Positions 1 to 8,662 of a DNA stretch of 64,000 nt are shown one piece after another. This DNA comes from CBDESM01 sp965205165. Its GTDB lineage: Bacteria; Chloroflexota; Dehalococcoidia; Bin125. Every line of letters begins with the position of its first letter. The first letter of the stretch is position 1. The stretch is taken from the NCBI GenBank assembly GCA_965205165.1, contig OZ242037.1:806001-870000 (forward strand), written 5' to 3'. Both the position numbers and the translations under genes were made by a program. Under the pieces are notes generated by a model, which made no database searches, was not told the DNA's origin, and saw only the letters and a program-made list of their open reading frames with translations.

Positions 1-2
1 AG

Positions 3-605
3 CCGCTCTCCGGCGGCGGGCTCGTCGAGGTGATCGGAGGCGGGGGCGTCACCTCCGAAATGTATTTCGAGAACGGCGCAGAGGGGCGGCACGAGATCGT
101 GATCGGGAATTTGGAACCGGGCGAGGAGTACAAGGTGACGGCCGCGATCTTCACGCATGCCTTGTCCGCCGCCGCTTTCGGCGAAGGGGAAGCCACTGCT
201 TCCGCCAGCGTTCGCACCCCCGCGGCGCCAGCGGGCTGGGCGCCGCCTGCCGGATCTTTGAATATCCGCACAGTCGCCACGTCAAGCTCGATCACGGTGC
301 ATTGGGATCCGCCGCGGCGCGACAGGGTCTATGGGTGGGAGGTCACGTTGCGGCTGGTTTCGGACTACGAGCTGCTGGATGGCCATCTGATCGACCGCGA
401 GATCATCTACAGCAAACGTACGGCGTGGACTACGCGGGGCAGTGCGCTTGCGGGTCGGATCCAACCGGCGACGACCTACCGCGTCCGGGTTGCCCAGCCC
501 GGATTGCAGGGGCGTTCCGCCGAGGCGCTGGTGACCACGCCGCCTGCTGGCGGCGCGGCTGGATGGCGGGGAATTCCGGAGCCGGGCGATCCGCAGATCG
601 GCTGA
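3..605 (+). CDS. Fibronectin type III-like protein, C-terminal part (5' end outside window)
   Basis: The reading frame is open to the left edge, so only the last 200 residues are seen. The visible part holds about two beta-sandwich repeats: an LEPGEEYKVTA segment and a later ITVHWDPP...TYRVRV segment, which match the conserved tryptophan/tyrosine strands of fibronectin III domains. Such domains are usually extracellular spacers or carbohydrate/adhesion modules in actinobacterial surface proteins. The upstream domain that would define function is missing. It ends 42 bases from the convergent end of the PPOX gene. FN3 assignment is by pattern only; another Ig-like fold is possible. Confidence 0.6.
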   Translation, partial: PLSGGGLVEVIGGGGVTSEMYFENGAEGRHEIVIGNLEPGEEYKVTAAIFTHALSAAAFGEGEATASASVRTPAAPAGWAPPAGSLNIRTVATSSSITVHWDPPRRDRVYGWEVTLRLVSDYELLDGHLIDREIIYSKRTAWTTRGSALAGRIQPATTYRVRVAQPGLQGRSAEALVTTPPAGGAAGWRGIPEPGDPQIG

Positions 606-647
606 TTGGCGGCGGTCTTCGGCTCTTGAGGGCGAATTCGGGGCGGG

Positions 648-1118
648 TCAGGCCATCGGGCTGGCGGACCAGCGGGTGACTTGCTCGATGGTCAGGCGGA
701 TCAGGGGGCGCTCTTCGAGGGCTTGGGGGGCGTATTGGGGGTAGCGGGCGCGGAGAGCGGAGAGGGCGCTGCGGGCTTCGCCGGCGTCGCGGGTTCCGGG
801 CATCAGGATTTCGGCGCGGCCGCGGAGCATGATCCACCAGAGTTGGGACCAGTCGTCGGCGTAATGGTCGATCAGCAGGACGGCGCGGGGGTTCTGCTCG
901 ATGTTGCGGAGGCGGCGGATTCTGGTGGTGGTCTTGGGCTTTTCGTCGATGGCGATGTAGAGCGCCCGGCCGTGCAGGGCGAAGACGACGGGGATCAGGT
1001 GCGGTTCGGCATCGGCGGAGGCGGTGGCGAAGCGGGCGCTGCGGGCGGCGTCGATGCGGTCGCGGACGGCTTCGAGGTCGGCGTCGACCGCGCCGACGGG
1101 GTGCTGCGCCGCGGGCAT
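648..1118 (-). CDS. PPOX-class F420-dependent oxidoreductase (TIGR03668-like)
   Basis: A 156-residue pyridoxamine-phosphate-oxidase-like split-barrel protein. The pattern FATAS...PHLIPVVFAL...KPKTTTRIRRLRNIEQNPRAVLLID...WWIMLRGRAEIL is typical of the small actinobacterial PPOX enzymes that use coenzyme F420 or FMN to reduce organic substrates. A start at 1118 (ATG) is chosen because the upstream gene on the same strand ends at 1132; a longer frame exists but would overlap that gene. The two genes are probably cotranscribed. The substrate cannot be read from the sequence. Confidence 0.8.
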   Translation of the reverse strand: MPAAQHPVGAVDADLEAVRDRIDAARSARFATASADAEPHLIPVVFALHGRALYIAIDEKPKTTTRIRRLRNIEQNPRAVLLIDHYADDWSQLWWIMLRGRAEILMPGTRDAGEARSALSALRARYPQYAPQALEERPLIRLTIEQVTRWSASPMA

Positions 1119-1131
1119 GGGCGGGGCGGCT

Positions 1132-1482
1132 CTACCAGACCGGGCGGGTGGGGTCGCCACCGTAGATCTTCCAGTAGTCGGATTGGGCGCGCTGCTCCAG
1201 CATTTCGGGGTCGTCCCAGAGGCTGCGGACGATCTTGTCGAGGTAGTCCATCACGGGTTCGGTGAGCAGCTTCTTGTCGAGGTAGTTCTTGCGGTGTTCG
1301 AGCACGCCCTTGGGCGGGTCCTCGCAGAAGCACCAGGGGGCGCCGGGGTGCTGGATCACGTAGGTGTCCATCGGGTTGGCGTTGAGCGGGTCGATCTTGA
1401 GGCCGGTGCGGCGGCTGATCGACTTGGCGACGCGCTCGGACATTTCCTCGGTGTGCTCGGTGTCGAGTTCGATCAGGGCCAT
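1132..1482 (-). CDS. Hypothetical protein, 116 aa
   Basis: Not recognised. A soluble, charged protein beginning MALIELDTEH, with conserved-looking aromatic/cysteine stretch HPGAPWCFCEDPPKG near residue 50 and a C-terminal SDYWKIYGGDPTRPVW. No signal peptide or membrane segment. The ATG at 1482 has GGAG six bases upstream, which favours it over a TTG four codons earlier. It lies directly upstream of the PPOX gene with 13 bases between, so the two probably form an operon; the function may be linked to the PPOX enzyme. Confidence 0.65.
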   Translation of the reverse strand: MALIELDTEHTEEMSERVAKSISRRTGLKIDPLNANPMDTYVIQHPGAPWCFCEDPPKGVLEHRKNYLDKKLLTEPVMDYLDKIVRSLWDDPEMLEQRAQSDYWKIYGGDPTRPVW

Positions 1483-1545
1483 GGGGCGCTCCAAGGTGCT
1501 GGGCGTGCTCGCCGGGCGGCTGCCTCCATTATGGCGGAAACGGGC

Positions 1546-2649
1546 TCAGCGGAGCGCGCCGGCGGCGGTGATCGGCCAGACCTGCTCGACGATGCCGCGG
1601 CGGTGTGCGTGGATTTCGCGGTGCAGGAGGATGGTGCTGTCGGAGTAGTGGGGGACGAGGCGGATGCGCTCGCCGACTTCGACCTCGCGCCATTCGTCGA
1701 CTTCGAGGTGCGCGTGTTCGGCGCTGAGGCCGCGGCACTCCATCCCGCGCGGGGGGACGACGGCGGGCAGGCCGGTGTGGCGGCCGGTGGTTTTCCAGCC
1801 GGCGTCGGCGGCGACCATGGGGTAGTTGGCGACGGAAACGAGCTGGGCGGTGATGGCGAGGGCGCGGAGGTGGCCCTGGACGCCCATCTCCTCGTAGGTG
1901 AGATCCATCAGCACCGCGCCGCCGGCCTGGAGCTCGGTCCAAGCCTCGCGGGGGTCGTGCCGGAGGACGAAGCGGTAGTTGCCGGAGCCGCCGCCGGAAG
2001 CGTGGGCGATCGGGATGCCGGCGGCTTCGCAGGCGCGGCGGGCCTGGCCGAGGATGCTGGCGGAGGCGGCGGTCTCGCGCTCTTTGGTCTCGGGGTCGAG
2101 GTGCATCACGTGGCCCTCGTAGCCCATCAGTCCGCGGAGTTGGAGGTTGGGCAGGTCGATCGCGAGCCGTGCGAGCGCGGGCGCGGCTTCGGGGGCGACG
2201 CCGCAGCGGTGGAGGCCGACGTCGATGTCGATCAGGACGTCGATCGTGGAGCCGGCCTCGACGGCGGCCGCGGAGAGCTGGCGGAGGTTGACTTCAGAAT
2301 CGGCGGCCGCGGCGAGGGTGATTGCGCGGGCGAGGCGGGCGGCGCGGGCGGTCTTGACCTCGCCGACGACCTCGTTGGCGATCAGGATGTCGCCGATGCC
2401 GCCGTCGGCCATGGCTTCGGCCTCGGAGACCTTGGCGCAGGTGACGCCGACCGCGCCGGCCTCGATCAGGATGCGGGCCAGTGCGGGCGTCTTGCAGGCC
2501 TTGACGTGCGGGCGCCAGGCGATGCCCGCATCGCGGCAGCGGGACGCCATCAGGCCGGCGTTGTGCTCCAGCGCGTCGAGGTCGACGAGCAGGGCGGGGG
2601 TGTCGAGCTGCTCGACGGGGAGGCCGACGGCGGGATGCGGATCAGGCAT
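1546..2649 (-). CDS. DSD1-family PLP enzyme (D-threonine/3-hydroxyaspartate aldolase-like)
   Basis: A 367-residue fold-III PLP protein of the D-serine dehydratase-like/D-threonine aldolase family. The N-terminus LDTPALLVDLDALEHN and RPHVKACKT (PLP lysine near residue 50) are the family hallmarks; GLMGYEGH and ASGGGSGN line the cofactor phosphate. Near the C-terminus the metal site reads HYSD, so an aspartate may take the place of the cysteine seen in D-serine dehydratases, as in D-threonine aldolases. Family members cleave or dehydrate beta-hydroxy D-amino acids. Its start overlaps the end of the aquaporin gene by eight bases, suggesting translational coupling. Exact substrate is unknown. Confidence 0.85.
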   Translation of the reverse strand: MPDPHPAVGLPVEQLDTPALLVDLDALEHNAGLMASRCRDAGIAWRPHVKACKTPALARILIEAGAVGVTCAKVSEAEAMADGGIGDILIANEVVGEVKTARAARLARAITLAAAADSEVNLRQLSAAAVEAGSTIDVLIDIDVGLHRCGVAPEAAPALARLAIDLPNLQLRGLMGYEGHVMHLDPETKERETAASASILGQARRACEAAGIPIAHASGGGSGNYRFVLRHDPREAWTELQAGGAVLMDLTYEEMGVQGHLRALAITAQLVSVANYPMVAADAGWKTTGRHTGLPAVVPPRGMECRGLSAEHAHLEVDEWREVEVGERIRLVPHYSDSTILLHREIHAHRRGIVEQVWPITAAGALR

Positions 2650-3394
2650 CTTCGGGTTCGTCGGCCATGCCGACGCGGAAGAAATGGTGGTAGAGGACGG
2701 CGGCGAGGACCGCGCCGACGGCGGGGGCGAGCATGTAGACCCAGAAGGAGTCGAATGCGTTGGAGATCAGCGCGGGGCCGAAGGTGCGGGCGGGGTTGAC
2801 GGACGCGCCGGTCATGGGGATGGCGACGAAGTGGATCAGCATCACGGCCATGCCGATGGCGATGGGAGCGGAGACGCCCCAGTTGCGCTTGGCGACGATG
2901 GAGCCGATGACGACGGCGAGGAGCGCGGCGGTGAGCACCATTTCGACGAGGAAGGCGCCGCCGTCCCCGCCGACGACGGCGGTGTTGACGCCGTGGGCGC
3001 CGAAGTTGCTCATGTTGCCGATGTCGTCGTTGACCATCGCGTAGAGGAGCGCGGTGGCGCAGCAGGCGGCGATGAAGTGGGCGAGCATGATGATCGCGCC
3101 GGGCGCGACCTTGACCTTGCCGAGGACGATGAAGGCGAGGGTGACGACGGGGTTGAGGTGGGAGCTGCCCATCTTGTCGAAGGCGAAGAGCATGACGGAG
3201 ATGGCGAGACCGTGGGAGATGGAGATGAAGGCGATGCCGGCGGCGTCGAAGGGCGGGCCGCCGCCGATGGCGGAGACGGCGATGATCGAGCCGGTCGCCA
3301 TGAGCACGAAGAGCATGAAGGAGAAGAACTCGGCGACGTAGGAGCGGACGTTGGCGGGTGATGCGATCTCGTCGAGGCCGATGCGGTCGGACAT
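2642..3394 (-). CDS. Aquaporin / MIP family channel
   Basis: A 250-residue, six-helix membrane channel of the major intrinsic protein family that passes water or small neutral solutes. The second pore motif is canonical (SVNPARTFGPAL), but the first reads HLNPVVTLA, so NPV replaces NPA. The ATG at 3394 has GGAAGG upstream. The gene leads a two-gene unit with the DSD1 enzyme, overlapping by eight bases; an uptake-then-metabolise link is possible but is only inference from the overlap. Confidence 0.9.
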   Translation of the reverse strand: MSDRIGLDEIASPANVRSYVAEFFSFMLFVLMATGSIIAVSAIGGGPPFDAAGIAFISISHGLAISVMLFAFDKMGSSHLNPVVTLAFIVLGKVKVAPGAIIMLAHFIAACCATALLYAMVNDDIGNMSNFGAHGVNTAVVGGDGGAFLVEMVLTAALLAVVIGSIVAKRNWGVSAPIAIGMAVMLIHFVAIPMTGASVNPARTFGPALISNAFDSFWVYMLAPAVGAVLAAVLYHHFFRVGMADEPEDA

Positions 3395-3491
3395 GGGGGC
3401 TACCTTCCCGGTGCTGGCAACGCGCGAATGCTACCGGAGCAAGCAGCCCCGCCGCGCCCCCCGCCCCCCGTTATGTGCGCAAGCCCCGCGC

Positions 3492-4313
3492 TCAGCCCGC
3501 CCGGATGCGGTCGGCCGCCTCGCGGATGGCCGGGAGGCAGCCGCGATCAAAGGCGATTGCATCGCACTCGTTGTCTTTGGGGAACGTCAGGGCCCAATCG
3601 AACGCGACCTCGAAATGGGGGAGCAGTTCAAGCGAGCCGGCAACGGCGTCGCAGAGCGGAGCGGTCGCGCCGTCGCGGAGCGCGCATGCGAGCGCGTCGG
3701 GGTCGCCGGGGAGATCCGCGGCGTTGCGGAGAGCGGCGAGGGCGGTCGCGACTGCGGCGGTGCACCGACGGTCGTCGGGCCGAGCCGGCGGGAGGTCTTC
3801 TCCGACGAGTTGATCGGCGTCGTTCCGCGTCAGGGGTGCGGTCTTGAGGATGACCCGGCCCCCTGCCGGATCAATGTGATCGAGCGTCACTCGATCCAAA
3901 AAGCCTTGCCCTGCGTCGTTGCCGCCGTCTGTGCCGACGGCCGCCGCGAGGATGTCCCGCGCAGCCGTCAAGAGGTCGACGACGGGACCGATGGGCGCTC
4001 CGTCCGTGCAGGCCGGGAACGGAGAGCGGACGATGATGCAGTCGCGCTCAGCGTTGCGGAGGGCGCGGAGAATCTCGTGCTCGTCCGAATCGAGGGACTT
4101 GGCGAGGTCTTCGATCAGGCGGTCAACCGCGCGGGTGTAGTCCCGCAGGTTTTGGATGTGCGGGAGGATCACGCCCTGATGCGACGGGTGCTCGTACACG
4201 TCTGCGAACTCGCGGTGGGGGCCTGTTTTCTTCCAGCCGCGGCGTTGGACGAACGCCGCGAGTGCAGACGGCGTGACGGCGAGCAGGGCATTGCCGTGCC
4301 AAACGGGCTTCAC
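3492..4313 (-). CDS. DUF4365-partner protein, copy 1
   Basis: A 273-residue protein of unknown function that starts with GTG, its first four bases (GTGA) overlapping the stop of the upstream DUF4365 gene. The N-terminus contains FVQRRGWKK, the middle ILPHIQNLRDYTRAVDRL, and a later block DPDALACALRDGATAPLCDAV...FDWA. All three blocks recur in the 383-residue protein at 19735-20886, which is also paired with a DUF4365 gene, so the two are homologues. This copy lacks the C-terminal ~100 residues of the other. No catalytic motif was recognised. Likely the obligate partner (regulator, immunity or specificity protein) of the DUF4365 protein; role is inference. Confidence 0.7.
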   Translation of the reverse strand: MKPVWHGNALLAVTPSALAAFVQRRGWKKTGPHREFADVYEHPSHQGVILPHIQNLRDYTRAVDRLIEDLAKSLDSDEHEILRALRNAERDCIIVRSPFPACTDGAPIGPVVDLLTAARDILAAAVGTDGGNDAGQGFLDRVTLDHIDPAGGRVILKTAPLTRNDADQLVGEDLPPARPDDRRCTAAVATALAALRNAADLPGDPDALACALRDGATAPLCDAVAGSLELLPHFEVAFDWALTFPKDNECDAIAFDRGCLPAIREAADRIRAG

Positions 4314-4813
4314 GCGAGGCCTCCGCTCATGTCGCCGTCCATCAGCGCGTTCGGGGTAGCCAAGTTGAGCACGCTCTTGGCCGGCAGGTCAACCGCGACG
4401 GTCTGTCGTCCTGGGCGCGGAGGCGCGCCGGCGAGGCTCGCCCAATATGCGCGGCGCCGGAGCAGCAGTGCGTCATCAGATACTTCGAGCCAACGAGCGG
4501 GATTATGGGGCAGGTCAAGGACGACCAGAACGGCAGGATGTTGACCATTGCTCCGCAGGATGTCGTAGCTCCGCCGGCTCAGCCGGAATCGGAATCCCCC
4601 GTTCCGCGGCGGTGCGAGGTTGACCGAGGCCTTTAGCTGCACATCCAGCGCCCGGCTGCGAGCGCCGAGACCGGCGCGTACCTGCATGTCGATGCCGGCC
4701 ATGTCGAAGTCGAACTCGGCGGTGATGAAGCCGGCGCGGCCGGCGAGCGCGCGAAGGTAAGAGCGAGAGAGGGATTCCTCAACCAGCGGTTGCGGGAGCA
4801 GCGGATCGGCCAT
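4310..4813 (-). CDS. DUF4365 domain protein (PD-(D/E)XK-like nuclease fold), copy 1
   Basis: A 167-residue single-domain DUF4365 protein. It carries GID at residues 40-42 and D57-V-Q59-L-K61, a D...(D/E)xQxK arrangement typical of PD-(D/E)XK-type nucleases; Glu12/13 could complete the site. DUF4365 domains occur in defence-associated nucleases. The ATG at 4813 lies 14 bases after the CoA-transferase stop, so the pair forms the tail of a metabolic operon. A longer in-frame extension upstream is antisense-like arginine/proline-rich sequence overlapping the CoA-transferase and is rejected. Confidence 0.78.
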   Translation of the reverse strand: MADPLLPQPLVEESLSRSYLRALAGRAGFITAEFDFDMAGIDMQVRAGLGARSRALDVQLKASVNLAPPRNGGFRFRLSRRSYDILRSNGQHPAVLVVLDLPHNPARWLEVSDDALLLRRRAYWASLAGAPPRPGRQTVAVDLPAKSVLNLATPNALMDGDMSGGLA

Positions 4814-4827
4814 TGCGCTGGGGGTGG

Positions 4828-6072
4828 TCAGGTGAGGGCGTCGGCGATGGCTAGTTGGGCGATTTGCTCGTCGTCGTAGTTGAGGATCTGGCGGAGGACT
4901 TGGTCGTTGTCGCGGCCCCACGGGGGGGCGGAGGTGCGGTATCGGGCGGGGGTGGCGGACATGCGGGCTTTGGCGGCTTCGATCGTGGTGGAGCCGTGGA
5001 CGGGGTGGTCGAGGGTGATGAAGTGGCCGCGGTGCTGGAGCTGGGGGTCGGCTAGGCAATCGGCGGAGTTCTGGACCATGCCGGCGGGGACGCCGGCCCA
5101 TTGCAGCTCGCGTTCGGCCTGCTGGGCACTGCGCTGGGCGGTCCAGGCGGCGATGGCGGCATCGGCGTCGGCTTGGTTGTGGCGGCGGGAGACGGCGTTG
5201 GCGAAGCGGCGGTCGGCGGCGAGGTCGGGACGGTCGATGGCGCGGCAGAGGCGGCTCCAGTCGGAGTCGTCGCGGACGGCGACGGCGACCCATTTGTCGT
5301 CGCCCTGCGCGGGGTAGACGCCGTGCGGGGCCATGACGGGGTCGTCGTTGCCGCAAGGGAGCGGGACGCGGCCGTTGACGGAGTAGTCGAGCAAGGCGGT
5401 GCTCATGAAGTGGAGCGAGGATTCGGCTTGGGCCTGGTCGATGTAGGCGCCTTCGCCGGTGCGGTCGCGGTGGTCGAGCGCGGCGAGCACTGTGGTGGCG
5501 GCGAAGCGGGGGCTGAGGTAGTCGGTGTAGGCGGAGTAGGGGCCGATGGGGTCGCCGCCGGGGTTGCCGGCGAGTGCGATGTAGCCGCCGATGGCCGCGC
5601 CCATGGTGCCGAAGCCAGCGACGTCGGAGAGGGGGCCGTCCTGCCCGAAGAGGCAGGTGCTGAGCATGATCAGGTCGGGCTTGATTTCGCGCAGGTCGTC
5701 GTAGCTCATGCCCCAGTTGCGCATGGCGCGGGGGGAGAAGGATTCGCAGAGCACGTCGCACCAGCGGACGAGGTCGAGCAATACGCCGCGGCCCTCTTCG
5801 GTGGCGAGGTTGAGCGAAAGGCCGAGCTTGTTGGCGTTCATGTTGCCGAACAGGCCGGAGTGGTCGGGGCCTTGGCCGTTGTCGTGGAAGGGGCCGATCG
5901 AGCGGGCGGTTTCGACGCGGTTGGAGGATTCGATGCGGACCACGGTCGCACCGAAGTCGGCGAGCATCCTGGTCGCGGTGGGGCCGGCGACGACCCACAT
6001 GAGGTCGACGACCTTGACGCCTTCGAGGGCGGTGGACATGGCGTCGGCGACGGCGTTTTCGGCGTTGGACAT
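4828..6072 (-). CDS. CaiB/BaiF family III CoA-transferase
   Basis: A 414-residue family III CoA-transferase, which moves CoA between carboxylic acids. The N-terminal GVKVVDLMWVVAGP...RMLADFGATVVRIES and MNANKLGLSLNL blocks are diagnostic. At the position of the catalytic aspartate the protein has Glu217 (IDQAQAESS), as in the 'SQxE' subgroup. The start codon shares one base with the stop of the upstream CoA-transferase (TGATG) and is preceded by GGTGATC, so the two are translationally coupled and may form a heteromeric enzyme like BbsEF of benzylsuccinate degradation; that is inference. Confidence 0.9.
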   Translation of the reverse strand: MSNAENAVADAMSTALEGVKVVDLMWVVAGPTATRMLADFGATVVRIESSNRVETARSIGPFHDNGQGPDHSGLFGNMNANKLGLSLNLATEEGRGVLLDLVRWCDVLCESFSPRAMRNWGMSYDDLREIKPDLIMLSTCLFGQDGPLSDVAGFGTMGAAIGGYIALAGNPGGDPIGPYSAYTDYLSPRFAATTVLAALDHRDRTGEGAYIDQAQAESSLHFMSTALLDYSVNGRVPLPCGNDDPVMAPHGVYPAQGDDKWVAVAVRDDSDWSRLCRAIDRPDLAADRRFANAVSRRHNQADADAAIAAWTAQRSAQQAERELQWAGVPAGMVQNSADCLADPQLQHRGHFITLDHPVHGSTTIEAAKARMSATPARYRTSAPPWGRDNDQVLRQILNYDDEQIAQLAIADALT

Positions 6073-7319
6073 CAGATCACCCCCGCTTCGGCGAGGCGTT
6101 GCCGTTCGGCGTCGGAGAGGCCGAGTTCGGCGTGGATTTCGGCGTTGTGCTCGCCGATCTTCGGGGCGCGGCAGCGGTACTCGATCGGGCTGTTCGCGAT
6201 GCGGACGAACGGGCCGGGCAGCTTGACCGGCGCGTTCCAGCCGTCGTGGTCGTGATAGCGCCAGAAATCGCGGGCGGCGAACTGCTCGGAGTCGGAGACC
6301 TCGTCGACGGTGGTGACGGGGACGATGAGCAGTCCGCGCTTGCGGGCTTCGCCGAAGAGCTCCTCGCGGGTGCGCTTGCGGATGAAGTCGCCGACGACGT
6401 CGAGCAGGCGGTCCCATTCGGAGATGTCCATCTGTCCGCCGAGGATGAGCGCGCCCATGCCGATCCAGTCGAGGTCGCGATCCGCTTGGGAGCATTCGCC
6501 GCACTCGTGGATCCAGGTCATCAGGCGTTGGGAGAAGGGGCCGATGCCCGCGCCGAAGAGGAAGGTGAGGGAGATGTGGCCGTCGACGGCGGGCCAGATC
6601 AGGCGGGTGCGGAAGGGGCCGACGGCCATGCCGCCGGCGATGCGGCTGGTTTCGTTCGCGCCGATGGCATGGGAGAGGATGGTGGACATCGAGGCGGCGG
6701 CGACGGACTGCTGCGCGGAGATGTCGACGTGCTGGCCGCGGCCGATGCGCTTGCGGGCGTGGAGGGCGACCATCGCGGCGGGCGCGGCTTCGCCGGCGGC
6801 GTGGTTCCAGGCCTGCGGCACGGAGACGCGGACGGGGGGCCGGCCGGCATCGCCGGCGAGGATCAGGGGGCCGGCGGCGGCCATGAGGATCAGGTCGGTT
6901 TCCTCGTAGCCGGCCTTGGGGCCGTCCTGCCCGAAGGCGCTGACGGAGACGTAGATCAGGTCGGGGCAGCTGGGGCGGAGCTGCTCGTAGCCGAGGCCGC
7001 GGGCGGCCATCGCGCCGGGGCGCTCGTCCTCGATCAGGAGGTCGGCGGATTGGGCGAGCCGGCGCAGCAGGGCTTGTCCGTCGCGGGAGTCGAGATCGAG
7101 CGTGATCCCGCGCTTGTTGCGCCCGTAGGCCCACCAGAAGAGGCTGCGCTCGGGGTCCTCGACATCGCCGGCGAAGGGCGGACGGCGGCGGGCGGTGGAG
7201 CCGCCGGGCGGCTCGACCGCGATCACGTCCGCGCCGAGGTCGGCGAGCATCATCCCCGCGAGCGGCGCACGCGAATGCGCGAGGTCGAGGACGCGGTACG
7301 GCGAGAGCATCGCGCTCAT
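6072..7319 (-). CDS. CaiB/BaiF family III CoA-transferase, catalytic Asp replaced by Gln
   Basis: A 415-residue family III CoA-transferase with the expected YRVLDLAHSRAPLAGMMLADLGADVIAVEPPGG and NKRGITLDL blocks. The motif that normally carries the catalytic aspartate reads VDISAQQS, so Gln204 stands in its place. The next gene, overlapping by one base, is a second family III protein with Glu at that site. The pair could be a heterodimer in which this subunit is structural. The ATG at 7319 has GAAGGG about nine bases upstream. It is divergent from the DUF3800 gene at 7410. Confidence 0.87.
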   Translation of the reverse strand: MSAMLSPYRVLDLAHSRAPLAGMMLADLGADVIAVEPPGGSTARRRPPFAGDVEDPERSLFWWAYGRNKRGITLDLDSRDGQALLRRLAQSADLLIEDERPGAMAARGLGYEQLRPSCPDLIYVSVSAFGQDGPKAGYEETDLILMAAAGPLILAGDAGRPPVRVSVPQAWNHAAGEAAPAAMVALHARKRIGRGQHVDISAQQSVAAASMSTILSHAIGANETSRIAGGMAVGPFRTRLIWPAVDGHISLTFLFGAGIGPFSQRLMTWIHECGECSQADRDLDWIGMGALILGGQMDISEWDRLLDVVGDFIRKRTREELFGEARKRGLLIVPVTTVDEVSDSEQFAARDFWRYHDHDGWNAPVKLPGPFVRIANSPIEYRCRAPKIGEHNAEIHAELGLSDAERQRLAEAGVI

Positions 7320-7409
7320 GGGCGTTTCCCTTCACGCGGATGCTATCGCAGCCTCCCGCAGAGAATTCGGGGCCGCCTGTTTGAATACATGTTCTGCTAA
7401 GGTTCACGG

Positions 7410-8222
7410 ATGCCGGAAGTGCTCGAAGCGGTGATCGACGAAAGCGGCGATGCCGGCACCGGCGGCAAGGGCACCCGCTGGCTGGTCATCGCGCTGGTGC
7501 TGGACGAGGGCGGCCCCGGAGAGTTGGCAGCCCTGCTCCAGCGAATCAAGGCAGAGCACGCGAAGGCGAAACAGGCACTGCACTTCACGGAGATGCGGAA
7601 CGTGCGTCGCAAGCTGGATGCCTACCGGCAGCTTGCCGAAGCGCCGATGAGCGTGATCATCGTGGCGATCGATACATGGGCAGTCCCGCCTGGCCATGTC
7701 TTAGCGCGGCCGCGGCAGCTGTACCGCTATGGCGTGACGCTGGCGCTGGAAAGGGCGAGTGAAGCCGCAGCCGCATCGTCGAAACAGCTCTCATTGGCCA
7801 TCGAACGCTCGTCATCGCTCGGTGCGGATGAGACCTTGGCGAGGATCAACGATCCATCCCCGGAGCGCCGCAGGGCTTGGCCCCGCATGCAGTGGGACGC
7901 GATCCGCTCGGCCGAGATCAAGTCGGTCGGCAAGGGAGACGACATGCGCCTCAGTGCCGCCGACGCGGCGGCCCACGCGTACTTTCGGGCTCTGGAGCCG
8001 GCATACCGGGCGGACCTCACCGCGGCGATGTACGCGGATCTGCTCCACCCGCGTCTTTGGCGGGGTCTCGACGGAGGTCAGATCGGGCGGAACGGGTTCG
8101 TGTTCGCTCCGCCGGGACGCGCGGAGGAATACATCAACTCCAGCACGCTGATCGCGCATTGGCTGGTGGCGCAGAAACAAGGCGCCCCGCTCCTGTGGCA
8201 TCATCACGCCGCGAGGCGCTAG
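7410..8222 (+). CDS. DUF3800 domain protein, copy 1
   Basis: A 270-residue DUF3800 protein. The diagnostic N-terminal IDESGD (residues 9-14) and a later SAADAAAHAYFRAL acidic block match this RNase H-like family, whose members are suspected nucleases often linked with defence or mobile DNA; activity has rarely been shown. It stands alone as a single gene, divergent from the CoA-transferase operon, with AAGG upstream of the ATG. A second, distant DUF3800 protein lies at 30480-31304. Confidence 0.85.
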   Translation: MPEVLEAVIDESGDAGTGGKGTRWLVIALVLDEGGPGELAALLQRIKAEHAKAKQALHFTEMRNVRRKLDAYRQLAEAPMSVIIVAIDTWAVPPGHVLARPRQLYRYGVTLALERASEAAAASSKQLSLAIERSSSLGADETLARINDPSPERRRAWPRMQWDAIRSAEIKSVGKGDDMRLSAADAAAHAYFRALEPAYRADLTAAMYADLLHPRLWRGLDGGQIGRNGFVFAPPGRAEEYINSSTLIAHWLVAQKQGAPLLWHHHAARR

Positions 8223-8326
8223 CCACCCAGAGCGGGGCTCATAACTGCGGGCCAGAGTAGCCGATTGGCGGCTGCGCGTCAACTCATGCCGGACTGTATG
8301 ATCGCGGAACCGGGAAGGCGGATCTG

Positions 8327-8662
8327 ATGACGACGCAATCAGCGGCTGCAGAGGCGGGAACAGCGGAGGCGGCGCTGGAGCGGCGCTTCCTCGAGTTGGC
8401 GGAGCAGTGGCACCGGGAGACCGACTGCTACTCGATGAGCCGGCAGGTCTTGGATCACCCGGCCTATCGCGAAATCACGGCAATGGGGGAGGTCGCGCTG
8501 CCGTGGATCTTGCGGGATTTGAAACAGACGGGCGGTCACTGGTTTGAAGCGCTGCGGACGATCACTGGGGAAGACCCTGCTTCCGAGGCGCAGCGGGGCC
8601 GGATCGATCAGGTGAGCGCTGCGTGGCTTGAGTGGGGCCGCAGCCAAGGCTTCGTTCAGTGA
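8327..8662 (+). CDS. Hypothetical protein, partner of DUF7689-like gene
   Basis: A 111-residue soluble protein, function not recognised. The central segment HPAYREITAMGEVALPWILRDL followed by HWFEALRTITGEDP looks helical and conserved in style. Its TGA overlaps the GTG start of the next gene (GTGA), so the two are translationally coupled. Together they resemble a two-gene unit with unknown, possibly toxin/immunity-like, role. No signal peptide or membrane segment. Confidence 0.7.
   Translation: MTTQSAAAEAGTAEAALERRFLELAEQWHRETDCYSMSRQVLDHPAYREITAMGEVALPWILRDLKQTGGHWFEALRTITGEDPASEAQRGRIDQVSAAWLEWGRSQGFVQ

Noticed and set aside
1024..2799. Long plus-strand open frame opposite the DSD1 and aquaporin genes
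   Set aside because: Gly/Ala/Asp-rich shadow of GC-rich genes on the other strand; no domain, no ribosome site.
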